Below the pieces are notes generated by a model that had not been told where the DNA came from, made no database searches, and saw only the letters and a program-made list of their open reading frames with translations. Below are positions 18,937-28,831 of a DNA stretch of 49,631 bases, piece after piece. The DNA is taken from contig NZ_JJML01000009.1 in NCBI RefSeq assembly GCF_000775285.1, positions 76,481-126,111 of the forward strand. Reading direction: 5' to 3'. Source of the DNA: Neosynechococcus sphagnicola sy1 (lineage in GTDB: Bacteria; Cyanobacteriota; Cyanobacteriia; Neosynechococcales; Neosynechococcaceae). Numbering within the stretch: the stretch's first letter is position 1; every line of letters starts with the position of its first letter. Both the position numbers and the translations under genes were made by a program.

Positions 18937-20862
18937 TCAATCAATGGCCTCATAGTCTGCCGTTACCGTGTCATCTTCTGAATAGATCTGGGTTGCGGTG
19001 TCACTTCCAGGCGGAGCATAGCCACTCCCCGCAAAGTTAGCACCCTCTGGGTCTCCGTGTTGGTACATGGCAGCTCCGATAGCAAAGAGAATCTGTTGCA
19101 GGGACTCCAACCGTTGCTTCATGTCTTCAATTGTTGTGGTATTGCTGGCGATCGCAGCCCTGAGCTCAACTACCGCCTGCGCTGCTTGGGCCTTAAATTC
19201 TTGGCTGAGCAAACTCCCATGATCCCGCAGGGTTGATTCATAGTTATAGAATAAACTGTCTGCTTGGTTTTTGAGTTCCACCATCTGCTTGCGCTTACGG
19301 TCGGCTTCAGCATAGAGCACGGCCTCCTGCTGCATCCGGTGGACTTCCATATCGCTGAGACCACCCCGATTGGTAATTTGAATACTCTGCTCCCGCGCTG
19401 TGCCTTTGTCCCGTGCCGAGACCTTTAAAATGCCATTGGCATCAATATCAAAGGACACCTCAATTTGAGGTACACCTCGGGGAGCTGGCGGAATACCGGT
19501 CAGCTCAAACTTACCCAAGCTCTTATTATCCCGTGCCATGGCTCGCTCCCCCTGCAAGACATGGATCTCCACGGAAGTTTGCCCATCAGTGGCCGTGGAA
19601 AACACCTGGGAGCGACTGGTGGGAATGGTGGTGTTACGCTCAATAATTTTCGTAAAGACCTCTCCCAAGGTCTCAATCCCCAGGGAGAGTGGCGTCACAT
19701 CCAGCAGCAATAAGTCCTTAACTTCTCCCCCAATCACCCCACCCTGAATCGCAGCCCCAAGGGCGACGGCCTCATCGGGGTTGACGGAACGATCGGGGGC
19801 TTTACCGCCAAAGAACTTGCGAATCGCATCTTGGACGGCGGGAATTCGCGTTGACCCCCCCACTAGGACAATGCGCTCCACTTGATGATGGTTGAGGCCA
19901 CAGTCTTTTAGGGCGAGCTCCATGGGGGCGATGGTTGCCTCTACGAGATGGGCTACCAGTTCTTCAAACTTGGCCCGTGCCAATTCCATTTCCAGGTGCT
20001 TAGGGCCTGTCTCATCGGCGGTAATAAACGGCAGGTTAATTGAGGTGGTGACAGTTGAAGACAATTCAATTTTGGCTTTCTCTGCCGCCTCTCGCAGTCG
20101 TTGGATGGCCATTTTATCAACGGATAGATCCACCCCCTCTTGTTCACGGAAGCGATCAACCATCCAGCGAACAACACAATTGTCAAAATCATCTCCCCCC
20201 AGATGGTTATTTCCAGAGGTGGATTTGACCTCAAAGACCCCGTCCCCTAGTTGGAGGATCGAGACATCAAAGGTGCCACCGCCCAGATCAAAAACCATCA
20301 CCCGCTGTTCTTGATCCTGCTTATCCAAACCATAGGAGAGGGCAGCGGCGGTGGGCTCGTTAATAATCCGCAGTACTTCCAGTCCCGCGATCGTCCCGGC
20401 ATCCTTGGTTGCCTGACGCTGGGCATCGCTGAAATAGGCGGGTACCGTGATCACCGCCTGGGTCACTGCTTCACCCAGATAGTTCTCTGCATCTAGCTTT
20501 AACTTTTGCAGAATCATGGCCGAGACTTCCTGGGGCGTATAAACATGCCCTCGGATTTGGACATCGACCGTACTGTCGCGCCCACGCACACAGGTATAGG
20601 GAACCCGCGCCCGCTCCTCGTCCGTCTCATCCCAGCGACGACCAATAAACCGCTTGATGCTGTAGACCGTATTTTCAGCATTGGTGACGGCCTGACGCTT
20701 AGCCAGTTGCCCCACGAGGCGATCGCCAGCCTTCCCAAATCCCACCATACTAGGAGTGGTTCGTCCCCCCTCAGAGTTGGTGATCACCACAGGCTGACCG
20801 CCCTCTAGAACAGCAACACAACTATTGGTTGTGCCTAGGTCAATGCCGATAACTTTACCCAT
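18937..20862 (-). CDS. dnaK: Hsp70 chaperone DnaK2
   Basis: 641-residue Hsp70, the housekeeping DnaK2 type: [44 protein letters not shown], substrate domain from [16 protein letters not shown], and a C-terminus rich in D/E ending [11 protein letters not shown] in place of the longer basic-acidic tail of the DnaK at 2.9 kb. It lies between grpE upstream (294 bases) and dnaJ downstream (122 bases). The 294-base gap probably carries its own promoter. I saw no CIRCE inverted repeat there. Confidence 0.97.
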   Translation of the reverse strand: MGKVIGIDLGTTNSCVAVLEGGQPVVITNSEGGRTTPSMVGFGKAGDRLVGQLAKRQAVTNAENTVYSIKRFIGRRWDETDEERARVPYTCVRGRDSTVDVQIRGHVYTPQEVSAMILQKLKLDAENYLGEAVTQAVITVPAYFSDAQRQATKDAGTIAGLEVLRIINEPTAAALSYGLDKQDQEQRVMVFDLGGGTFDVSILQLGDGVFEVKSTSGNNHLGGDDFDNCVVRWMVDRFREQEGVDLSVDKMAIQRLREAAEKAKIELSSTVTTSINLPFITADETGPKHLEMELARAKFEELVAHLVEATIAPMELALKDCGLNHHQVERIVLVGGSTRIPAVQDAIRKFFGGKAPDRSVNPDEAVALGAAIQGGVIGGEVKDLLLLDVTPLSLGIETLGEVFTKIIERNTTIPTSRSQVFSTATDGQTSVEIHVLQGERAMARDNKSLGKFELTGIPPAPRGVPQIEVSFDIDANGILKVSARDKGTAREQSIQITNRGGLSDMEVHRMQQEAVLYAEADRKRKQMVELKNQADSLFYNYESTLRDHGSLLSQEFKAQAAQAVVELRAAIASNTTTIEDMKQRLESLQQILFAIGAAMYQHGDPEGANFAGSGYAPPGSDTATQIYSEDDTVTADYEAID

Positions 20863-21156
20863 AGGAGGCGGCGGCGAAGGTGTGCAAAATCTTGGGGTCA
20901 GGAGTCATTTTCAAGGAAGAGTATTCCGCACTTTTTCGGCATTTTTAGCAACCCAATCCTAAATCTTTACTGAAAGTTTATCAATGCACCCCAGATCAGG
21001 CTTCATCTGAACGAGCATCCTAGACTCTGAGTCATGCCTTCGAGGCTATCACAGGCTTCCGAGTCATCGCAACTTCAATATTCGTCAGTACTGTCAATAG
21101 TTGTACTGGCGATAGTAGCGGATTGTACTAACGGCAGTAGCGGAACCCCTAGGCGA

Positions 21157-21867
21157 TTAGGATGCTTCAGTTTCTACCCCGCTATCTTCGGGTTCTGGAG
21201 GGGCAGCTACTTTCACCAGCGCATGGCGTAAAACGCGCTCTCCCAATACATAACCCCTGACCAACTCTTCCATCACTGTTCCTTCTGGGTGCAGGCTGGT
21301 CGGCTCACGCATAACGGCCTCATGAAGCACCGGGTCAAATTCCTTACCTTCAGCACGCATCGGTGAAACCCCCACGCGTTTCAGGCAGTCCACCAAAAGC
21401 TTATAGACGCTCTGGTAACTTTTATGAATGTTCGATTCAACGTCTGTCTGGGGCTTGAGCTGAGCCCGAGCGCGCTCAAAATTATCGACCACGGGCAGAA
21501 GTTCTCCAATGGTGGAGCATTTAATCTGTAACTCCAGGTCTTCTTTCTCCTTTTGAGTGCGCTTCCGGAAGTTCTCAAAATCAGCGGCAATCCTCATATA
21601 CTGGCCGCTGCGCTCCTCAAGTTGTGTCTTGAGGGTTGCGATCGTTTGCTCTAGCTCGGCTAGGGGTGCCGGGGAGTCTAGGACTGCCGCCTCTAGTTCC
21701 TGAACCTCTCCATCTGTTTCCCCTGGGACTGGGCTGACATCGGATGCATCCTGCCCCTCTTGAACGGTTGCCGCAACTGAAACGAAATCCTGGGATAACT
21801 CGGTTAAATCTGGAGCCTCAGCACTGAGATTTTGCGCTTCTCCTGGCTGCTTTTCTTCATCGATCAT
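21157..21867 (-). CDS. grpE: Nucleotide exchange factor GrpE
   Basis: 236-residue GrpE, which releases ADP from DnaK. It has an acidic disordered N-terminus (about residues 1-65), a long coiled coil ([41 protein letters not shown]), a four-helix region ([10 protein letters not shown]) and the C-terminal beta domain with the family signature ([46 protein letters not shown]). It heads the grpE-dnaK2-dnaJ-tusA-rsgA-GNAT block, all on the minus strand. Confidence 0.97.
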   Translation of the reverse strand: MIDEEKQPGEAQNLSAEAPDLTELSQDFVSVAATVQEGQDASDVSPVPGETDGEVQELEAAVLDSPAPLAELEQTIATLKTQLEERSGQYMRIAADFENFRKRTQKEKEDLELQIKCSTIGELLPVVDNFERARAQLKPQTDVESNIHKSYQSVYKLLVDCLKRVGVSPMRAEGKEFDPVLHEAVMREPTSLHPEGTVMEELVRGYVLGERVLRHALVKVAAPPEPEDSGVETEAS

Positions 21868-22572
21868 GGTTGACTAAACCCATTCTTTAAGGTTGCAGAG
21901 GTCGCTGACTGGACAGCGGCTGTGATGATTGCTATAGATAACACCAAACTAGCCCACAGAGATAGCTTGGATACGTTTCATGGTGAAACTCATTCCCTAG
22001 GGTATCCTGTTGTCAGCTTTTTGCTGAACCGTGTAATTTTGATTCAGACATTACCTATTGTAACGTTTGGCAACCTCTGGGTTAGACAATTTCTTCCCGT
22101 AGATCCTGTGGATTCTACGGAGATAATGCGGGAAAATTATGTTTTTTTGTGGCTCTAGGGGATTTTGGCAAGGTTACCGGGTGTCGCGATCGCGGATTTC
22201 CAGGTGATTCAACTCAAAAAATAATTTTTCAGCGAGTAGCTGCCAACTAGAAACCTGACGACAATCAGATTCAAGGCTAATATCGGGGAAAGCAGATGTC
22301 TGAGCCAGCAGTCTCAAGCGTCACTGCTATGCTATCAACAACTGAATTAGGTTGATCCTGGGGTGGGATTGTAACCCTACCCGGATTAGATGGCTGGTGA
22401 GACATCAAAACTCTCAGACCGGCACTTAGCTGGACAAATTTTCATCTCTTCTCTTTTAGCTTTAGCTTAGGTCTCGTTGAAACCATCTGTACCAATTTCA
22501 ACCTTAAAATTTCAGTCATCTGAACCCAACCCATCTGAGAAAACTCTAAGTGGAGATCCTCTGTAACCCGCT
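21868..22572. other. 705-bp gene-free region between grpE and pilB
   Basis: No credible gene. It must hold the divergent promoters of grpE (minus) and pilB (plus). Visible structure: a perfect 6-bp hairpin GTTTCA-TGG-TGAAAC at about 21976-21990, and a stronger one, CCGTAGATCC paired with GGATTCTACGG at about 22097-22121, followed 20 bases later by a run of seven T (22142-22148). The second could be a plus-strand terminator-like hairpin or part of a small RNA; nothing in the sequence decides. Confidence 0.4.
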
Positions 22573-24612
22573 ATGACTAACTCCTCGTCCCCGCGACGCG
22601 CCCTCATAGTCCAGAATAAATTCTCTCCCTTTGGCAACAAACTGATCCAAACGGGTTATACCAACAGTGAGCAGATGCAGCGAGCCTTGGTAGAGAGCCG
22701 GAAGACTGGTAAGGCTCTACCAGAGGTGCTGGAATCGATTACGGGTCAACAGTTATCACCCGACTTGTTGCGGCAATACAAAAAACAACAACTCTTTGAG
22801 CTGAAGATCCTGTTTGGGGTTGAATCTCTTGACCCAGAAATTAATCAGTATCCCACCAGCCAGATCAGTCAGTTGATTGACACTTTGATCCCCATTGACA
22901 CCTGCCGTCGCTATCGTCTCGTCCCCCTCGCCAAGAGTGAAACCGATCCCCCTTCCCTGCTGGTGGCAATGGTGGATCCTGACAACCTGGAGGCTCAGGA
23001 TGAACTCAGTAACCGAATTTTGCGTCCCAATGGGTTGACCTTGCAGCGGGTGGTGGTCACCCAGGAAGATTACCAACGGTTGATCGCGAAGTATCTAGAT
23101 GAACATGCGGAACGGCAGCAAAAGATAGATCCAAAAACTGCTAATGCCTCAAAGCAGTTTAGAGAAGTCAATGCCGAGGATCTAGAGATTGGGGATTTTG
23201 GGCAGTTAGATCTCAATGATTCTGACGGTGAAGATGATGCCGAAGCCGACCTCAACGCAGCTCTGGGAGAGGCTTCTACTGCTCCGATCATCGCAACGGT
23301 GAACAAAATCTTAGCAAAGGCTCTCACCGATGGTGTGTCGGATATTCATATTGAACCCCAGGAAGAGTACCTCCGGGTTCGTTTTCGCCGGGATGGTGTC
23401 CTTCAGGAACCCTTTTCCCCCCTGCCCAAGAAAATTATCCCGGCTCTGATTTCCCGTTTTAAGATTATCTCTGACCTAGACATTGCTGAACGCCGTCTGC
23501 CCCAAGATGGTCGGATTCGGCGGGTGTTTCAGGGACGGAAGGTGGACTTTCGCGTCAGTACCCTACCCAGCCGCTTTGGCGAGAAGGTGGTGCTGCGGAT
23601 TTTGGACAACTCCTCCACCCAATTGGGCCTAGACAAGCTGATTAGTGATCCCAATACCTTGGGAATTGTCCGAGACATGGCATCCCGTCCCTTTGGATTG
23701 ATTCTAGTCACGGGCCCCACTGGTTCTGGTAAATCGACCACCCTCTATTCAATTTTGGCAGAGCGGAATGATCCGGGGGTGAATATCAGTACCGCAGAAG
23801 ATCCCATTGAATACGGTCTGCCGGGGATTACCCAGGTGCAGGTTCTCCGTGACAAGGGGGTGGACTTCGCGGCCATTCTCCGAGCCTTTCTGCGGCAAGA
23901 TCCGGACGTGATTCTGGTGGGGGAAACCCGAGACAAGGAAACCGCCAAGACAGCGATTGAAGCGGCATTGACGGGACATTTGGTGTTGACCACCCTCCAC
24001 ACCAACGATGCTGCGGGAGCCATCCCCCGTCTGGATGAAATGGGGGTGGAACCCTTCATGGTTTCTGGGGCGCTGTTGGGGGTCGTTGCCCAACGATTGA
24101 TGCGACGGGTATGCAGTGAATGTCGCATTGCCTACACACCCAGTCGCGAAGAACTAGCTCGATTTGGACTTGCAGTCTCTCAACCATCTGAAATCACATT
24201 CTATAAAGCCAATACCCTGATCGGCGAAGACTTGCAAGCCGCAAAAACGAATGAAAAACTATGTCCCAAGTGTAATGGCGGGGGGTATAAGGGACGCTGC
24301 GGGGTCTATGAGGTCATGCGAGTCACCGAGCCACTGCAACTGCTAATTAACCAGGGTGCCCCCAGTGAACGGATTAAGGAAACCGCCGTCGAGGAAGGTA
24401 TGGTCACCCTCTTAGCCTATAGCCTCAACTTGGTGCGACAGGGACTCACCACCTTTGAAGAGGTGGAGCGTGTGACCTTTACAGATACGGGCTTGGCAGC
24501 TGAACTGAAGGCTAAGCGCAAGAGTTCACTGGATTGCCGCATCTGTGGTGCCGAGGTGATGCAAGAATGGCTAGATTGTTTCTATTGCGGGACACCACGG
24601 TTTCAAGATTGA
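22573..24612 (+). CDS. pilB: Type IV pilus extension ATPase PilB
   Basis: 679-residue GspE/PilB secretion ATPase that powers pilus extension for motility and DNA uptake. The N-terminal MshEN-like domain (about 10-170) includes GYTNSEQMQRALVESRKTGKALPEVL. An acidic linker follows (about 205-235), then the ATPase: SDIHIEPQ, Walker A GPTGSGKSTT (about 381-390), Asp box EDPIEYGLPGITQVQV, Walker B region DPDVILVGETRD and the His box LTTLHTNDA. The tetracysteine zinc site is CSEC with CPKC. An extra C-terminal CRICGAEV...CFYCGTPRF zinc ribbon closes the protein, as in some cyanobacterial PilB1. pilT follows 62 bases later. Confidence 0.96.
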   Translation: MTNSSSPRRALIVQNKFSPFGNKLIQTGYTNSEQMQRALVESRKTGKALPEVLESITGQQLSPDLLRQYKKQQLFELKILFGVESLDPEINQYPTSQISQLIDTLIPIDTCRRYRLVPLAKSETDPPSLLVAMVDPDNLEAQDELSNRILRPNGLTLQRVVVTQEDYQRLIAKYLDEHAERQQKIDPKTANASKQFREVNAEDLEIGDFGQLDLNDSDGEDDAEADLNAALGEASTAPIIATVNKILAKALTDGVSDIHIEPQEEYLRVRFRRDGVLQEPFSPLPKKIIPALISRFKIISDLDIAERRLPQDGRIRRVFQGRKVDFRVSTLPSRFGEKVVLRILDNSSTQLGLDKLISDPNTLGIVRDMASRPFGLILVTGPTGSGKSTTLYSILAERNDPGVNISTAEDPIEYGLPGITQVQVLRDKGVDFAAILRAFLRQDPDVILVGETRDKETAKTAIEAALTGHLVLTTLHTNDAAGAIPRLDEMGVEPFMVSGALLGVVAQRLMRRVCSECRIAYTPSREELARFGLAVSQPSEITFYKANTLIGEDLQAAKTNEKLCPKCNGGGYKGRCGVYEVMRVTEPLQLLINQGAPSERIKETAVEEGMVTLLAYSLNLVRQGLTTFEEVERVTFTDTGLAAELKAKRKSSLDCRICGAEVMQEWLDCFYCGTPRFQD

Positions 24613-24674
24613 GGCGATCGCAGTTCCCCAACCCGAAATAAACGGACGACAACGAAAAAATTGGAGAAGGCTGT

Positions 24675-25796
24675 ATGTCAGAGCTAATGATTGAAGATCT
24701 GATGGAGGAGGTGATTGAGCGGGGTGGGTCTGACCTCCATGTTTCCGCTGGGTTACCCCCCTACATCCGCATCAGTGGGCACCTCACCCCAACGGAGCAT
24801 CCACCGCTCTCTGCGGAGCAGTGCCAGCGACTCATCTTTAGTATGCTGAATAATACTCAGCGGAAAAATCTGGAACAGAATTGGGAGTTAGACTGTTCCT
24901 ACGGGATTCGGGGTTTAGCTCGCTTCCGGGTCAACGTTTATAAAGATCGAGGCACCTACGCGGCCTGTCTCCGGGCTCTTAGTTCCAAGATTCCCACCAT
25001 GGAAACCCTGGGATTATCAGATGTGGTACGGGAGATGTCTGAAAAACCTAGAGGTTTGGTGCTGGTCACTGGTCCTACAGGTTCGGGGAAATCCACCACC
25101 CTGGCTTCCATGATCAATAACATCAACTTGACTCGCGCGGAACATATTCTCACTGTTGAGGATCCGATTGAATTTGTCTATGAACCGATCAAGAGCCTGA
25201 TTCACCAACGGCAAGTTGGGGAAGACACCAAAAGTTTTGCCAACGCCTTGAGGGCGGCACTGCGGGAAGATCCGGATGTGATCTTAGTCGGGGAAATGCG
25301 AGATTTGGAAACGATTGCCCTGGCGATCTCAGCGGCGGAAACCGGTCACCTAGTCTTTGGCACCCTGCACACCAGTTCTGCCTCCCAAACCGTGGATCGG
25401 ATGGTGGATGTCTTCCCCCCGGAACAGCAGCAACAGATCCGAGTCCAGCTTTCCAACTCCTTGGTAGCTGTCTTCAGCCAAACCCTGGTATCGAAGCGAA
25501 ACGTGAAACCCGGTGAGTTTGGCCGGGTGATGGCTCAAGAGACCATGATCGTCACCCCTGCGATCGCCAACTTGATGCGGGAAGGGAAAACCTCCCAGAT
25601 TTACTCGGCCATCCAGACGGGCGGTAAATTGGGAATGCAGACTCTAGAAAAAGTTTTATCAGATCTTTACAAGGCTGGCACGATCTCCTTTGAATCTGCC
25701 ATTTCTAAGACTTCCAAGCCCGATGAACTCCAACGGTTAATTGGCGATGCCCGGATACCCGGAAAACAGACAGGTGCCTATGTCACCCGTACCTAG
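24675..25796 (+). CDS. pilT: Type IV pilus retraction ATPase PilT
   Basis: 373-residue PilT, the pilus retraction motor. The N-terminal PAS-like domain is MIEDLMEEVIERGGSDLHVSAG. The ATPase core has Walker A GPTGSGKSTT (about 133-142), EDPIEFVYEPIKSLIHQR (Asp box), Walker B REDPDVILVGEMRD, LHTSSASQT (His box), and the PilT AIRNLIRE-like segment appears as AIANLMREGKTSQI. The stop codon TAG at 25794-25796 lies within the CTAG end of a 98-bp MITE-like element, so the insertion may have supplied the stop or trimmed a few residues. Confidence 0.96.
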   Translation: MSELMIEDLMEEVIERGGSDLHVSAGLPPYIRISGHLTPTEHPPLSAEQCQRLIFSMLNNTQRKNLEQNWELDCSYGIRGLARFRVNVYKDRGTYAACLRALSSKIPTMETLGLSDVVREMSEKPRGLVLVTGPTGSGKSTTLASMINNINLTRAEHILTVEDPIEFVYEPIKSLIHQRQVGEDTKSFANALRAALREDPDVILVGEMRDLETIALAISAAETGHLVFGTLHTSSASQTVDRMVDVFPPEQQQQIRVQLSNSLVAVFSQTLVSKRNVKPGEFGRVMAQETMIVTPAIANLMREGKTSQIYSAIQTGGKLGMQTLEKVLSDLYKAGTISFESAISKTSKPDELQRLIGDARIPGKQTGAYVTRT

Positions 25797-25890
25797 GACT
25801 CCGTCAAGTTTGAGTGGATGGTTAAAGAGTTTGAAAGGGGGGTGTTTTTGAGCGTTTGCAACCCATCAAAAAAATCTGGACAGCCCCTAG
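25793..25890. repeat. 98-bp MITE-like element, copy 2
   Basis: Second copy of the element at 12157-12254, the same length to the base. Ends: CTAGGACTCCGTCAA on the left and (reverse complement) CTAGGGGCTGTCCAG on the right. It fills nearly all the space between pilT and pilC, overlapping the pilT stop codon and ending 29 bases before the pilC ATG. Confidence 0.7.
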
Positions 25891-25918
25891 TGTTCACCCA
25901 TTTGAAAGGATGTGAAAA

Positions 25919-27148
25919 ATGCCCACCTACGTTGCCCGTGTCCGAGACAGTCGAGGGAACGCCCGCACCCAAAAAATTGCTGCGGACTCTTTAGGGGAAG
26001 CCCGGACAGCCCTCCGCAGTCAGGGCTTATTTGTCCAAGATCTGAAAGCTTCCCAGGGCTTTGATCTGAGCAAAATTGACATGAAGACGATCGAGGCCGC
26101 GTTTACAAAGGTGACGGTAAAAGACAAGGCGATTTTTTCCCGTCAGTTTGCAGCCATGGTAAATGCGGGAGTTGCGATGGTCAGAAGTTTGGGGGTGCTA
26201 TCGGAACAGTGCTCTAACCCTAAGATGAAGAAGGCTCTCCAAGGGATTAGTACAGATGTCCAAGAGGGTAGTAACCTGTCTGAGGCGATGCGGAAGCATC
26301 CGACCTGCTTCGACAATCTTTACGTCAGTATGATTCAGGCTGGCGAGGTGGGGGGGGTGTTGGATGAAGTCTTGGCTCGGTTGGCTAAATTGCTGGAAGA
26401 TGTGGCTCGGTTGCAGAATCAGATCAAGTCGGCTCTGACCTATCCAGTGGTGGTGACGCTGCTGGCGGTGGGCATTTTTGTTGCCATGACGGTATTTGTG
26501 TTACCTACCTTTGAAGGCATCTTTAAGCAACTCAAGGTGGAGTTGCCAGAGTTTACCCAGTTTATGATGGCCATTAGTCGCTTCTTGCGCACTCCCCAGT
26601 ATGTTGCCATTATCATTTTGCTCATGGGGGCGATCGCCTTTGGTTTCCAAACCTACTACCGCACCCGTGTGGGCCGGGAAACCATTGACCGCTTTTCCTT
26701 ACAAATGCCACTCTTTGGCGAACTGATTCAAAAAACAGCAACCGCTCGTTTCTGCCGTACCTTTGGGGCATTGACCCGTTCTGGAGTTCCGATTCTCACG
26801 GCTCTGGAAATTGTGCGAGATACTGCGGGCAACCAGGTGATTGCCAATGCTGTAGACGAAGCCCGCAAGGAAATTCAGACCGGCGGCATGATCAGTATTG
26901 CTCTCCAGAAAGAAAAGGTGTTCCCTAATATGGCAATTCAAATGATCAGCATTGGGGAAGAAACCGGGGAGATTGACAAGATGCTGATGAAGGTAGCCGA
27001 TTTTTATGAAAACGAAGTTGAAGAAACCGTAAAAGCCATGACCAGCATTATTGAACCGATCATGATTGTGGTCTTAGGGGGCATGGTGGGCTCAATTTTG
27101 CTGTCCATGTATCTGCCCATGTTTAAAGTCTTTGAAAAATTGGGCTAG
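25919..27148 (+). CDS. pilC: Type IV pilus inner-membrane platform protein PilC
   Basis: 409-residue GspF/PilC protein that couples PilB/PilT to pilin assembly in the plasma membrane. Two GspF domains: ILSRQFA-like KAIFSRQFAAMVNAGVAMVRSLGVL with SEAMRKHPTCFDNLYVSMIQAGEVGG, and the repeat AKTATARFCRTFGALTRSGVPILTALEIV with MISIGEETGEIDKML. Membrane segments are near residues 175-200 (PVVVTLLAVGIFVAMTVFVL), 225-245 (YVAIIILLMGAIAF) and 375-400 (PIMIVVLGGMVGSILLSMYLPM). AAAGGA lies 7 bases upstream of the ATG. It completes a pilBTC cluster with the usual cyanobacterial order. Confidence 0.96.
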   Translation: MPTYVARVRDSRGNARTQKIAADSLGEARTALRSQGLFVQDLKASQGFDLSKIDMKTIEAAFTKVTVKDKAIFSRQFAAMVNAGVAMVRSLGVLSEQCSNPKMKKALQGISTDVQEGSNLSEAMRKHPTCFDNLYVSMIQAGEVGGVLDEVLARLAKLLEDVARLQNQIKSALTYPVVVTLLAVGIFVAMTVFVLPTFEGIFKQLKVELPEFTQFMMAISRFLRTPQYVAIIILLMGAIAFGFQTYYRTRVGRETIDRFSLQMPLFGELIQKTATARFCRTFGALTRSGVPILTALEIVRDTAGNQVIANAVDEARKEIQTGGMISIALQKEKVFPNMAIQMISIGEETGEIDKMLMKVADFYENEVEETVKAMTSIIEPIMIVVLGGMVGSILLSMYLPMFKVFEKLG

Positions 27149-27168
27149 GGATGAGGTGAACCCAATTC

Positions 27169-27762
27169 ATGGCTGTACAACAGGCACACTATGAGACACT
27201 CCTGGCCGAGTATAGTAATTCACTGGCAGCGATCGCCCTGCTGAAACAATACCGCCCTTACTTAGAAATGATCCCGAGTATGCGGCGATCTGATGAGAGT
27301 GTGATCACTATTCCATTGCCGACAATTCGACTCCGGCAGCCCACCCAGACGGCGAACCAAGGCGGTGACTCCCCATCAGCTGCGGTTATCCAGGTAACCT
27401 CTCTGCCCTGCGATATCGCAATCTTGATGTGTGATCCGGAATGGAAGATTAAAACCGGGGTGGAGATTTTTGTGTTTATCCATCGCCCCCAGGAGGACTT
27501 TTCCGACTTCCTGGGACGGTGGCGACGCACCCAGGTGTTATTGAGTCATACCTACGAGTGGATGATGCCTCGGCGTTACCGGCACATCATCAGCGATGGG
27601 GCTAACGACATCCATCCACTATTTGTCGTCTTCCCTGAAACCGTGGAACGGATTCGACGAGGGCTGAAAGGTGCTTGTCTGCCCTTTGTCACCCAATCCC
27701 TGCAGCTTCAAGAATCTGAGCAAGCAGAATCCCGATCCTCTGAGGAATTGGGGGTGGATTGA
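27169..27762 (+). CDS. Unknown protein downstream of pilC
   Basis: 197-residue soluble protein starting MAVQQAHYETLLAEYSNSLAAIALLKQY, 20 bases after pilC and in the same direction, so probably part of the pilus transcript. It has no signal peptide or membrane helix. A beta-rich middle (AAVIQVTSLPCDIAILMCDPEW, VEIFVFIHR) is followed by an aromatic/arginine-rich stretch (FLGRWRRTQVLLSHTYEWMMPRRYRHI) and an acidic-serine tail. I do not recognise the family. Position suggests, but does not prove, a role in pilus function or its control. Confidence 0.75.
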   Translation: MAVQQAHYETLLAEYSNSLAAIALLKQYRPYLEMIPSMRRSDESVITIPLPTIRLRQPTQTANQGGDSPSAAVIQVTSLPCDIAILMCDPEWKIKTGVEIFVFIHRPQEDFSDFLGRWRRTQVLLSHTYEWMMPRRYRHIISDGANDIHPLFVVFPETVERIRRGLKGACLPFVTQSLQLQESEQAESRSSEELGVD

Positions 27763-27783
27763 TTCGAGATTCTGCAACTGGGT

Positions 27784-28831
27784 TTAGCCTACGAATTGGG
27801 GCATGACTTCGGCGGAGGTAAACAGACCGTAAAGCCCTCGCTCATGAAGTTGCACCCCCGTCTTGAGGTAGCCAAAGGCAGGCCCACAGACATTGGCTGC
27901 CATACTGGTTTCATCTCCAAGGGTGAAGGTATGGGTAGAGATCCGACCTTCAAATGTGCGTCCGGTGACCTGGACATTGGTACTCAGGGGTTTCTGGGGA
28001 TTCCGGGTATCGACGACCCCGCCAACGCTGACGCGATCGCGGGGACAAACCCCGGCCAACTCTAGCAAAATATCATCCGCGTGTTCCATGCCCTCAAGGG
28101 TCAATAGGCCATTGGTTTGATCCAGGAGGGCTGTGACTTCAGCATCACTCATCTGACTAGCTTGCTCCACTGTATAGCCAGGAAGGTGGGCAATATCTTC
28201 CCGAATCGTAGCCTGGTAGGCCTCCCAGTTGGCAATTCCGACCCCAAAGGTAATCTTGACTCGATGAATCTCAGCATAGCTCTGGGCAGCTAGGGCGGCG
28301 GCGGCGGTCAGCAAGCCGGGTGTTGCCCCACAACCGGTGAGATAGGTAATTCCAGCTGCTTGCAAATCAGACTGGAGGGATAGCAACTGCTCGACCGCAC
28401 TCGTGCGTTTAATGGCATCGACCAGAACCCCTCGCCAGCCCGCCTGAATGAATTGTTGTGCCACGGAAACCATAAAGGTGTTGGGGAGATTGGGGAGGGC
28501 GAGAAAGTAGCCGACCACCCCCTGAGCCTGGGTAATCAACTCTGTGATACTTTGGCGGCTGAGCAACCCCCCCCGGTTCCAGATAGCCCAGGGTTCCCTG
28601 GGCTTGATAGGTGGTGATACACGTATCGGCATCCAACCCAGTTGCTGAAAAGGCGTACCCCTGTTGATCAGCGGCGGCTACCCACCGCATTTGTTGCTTG
28701 GTTGCTAGCACCCGAGCGGCGGCTTTTCCCAGACCGCCAAACCCTAAAACACCCACTGGAATTGGTGACTTGGCCAACGGAGTCGCGGCAGTGCGGTGAT
28801 TGACTTGACTGGTGACTTGGTTTGTAGGCAT
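27784..28831 (-). CDS. bioU: BioU-like (S)-8-amino-7-oxononanoate synthase (saccharopine-dehydrogenase fold), frameshifted at a G-run
   Basis: Rossmann-fold protein starting with [17 protein letters not shown] (NAD(P)-binding, about residues 26-42) and continuing with [67 protein letters not shown] and [20 protein letters not shown] match this to cyanobacterial BioU, the suicide enzyme that replaces BioA by using one of its own lysines as nitrogen donor for biotin synthesis; the lysine in DAIKRTSAV (141 here, with a 17-residue longer N-terminus) aligns with the reported Lys124. The frame breaks at eight G/C (28566-28573); with seven it reads [15 protein letters not shown] and is continuous, about 344 residues. 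The alternative label is a saccharopine-dehydrogenase-like oxidoreductase. Confidence 0.78.
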
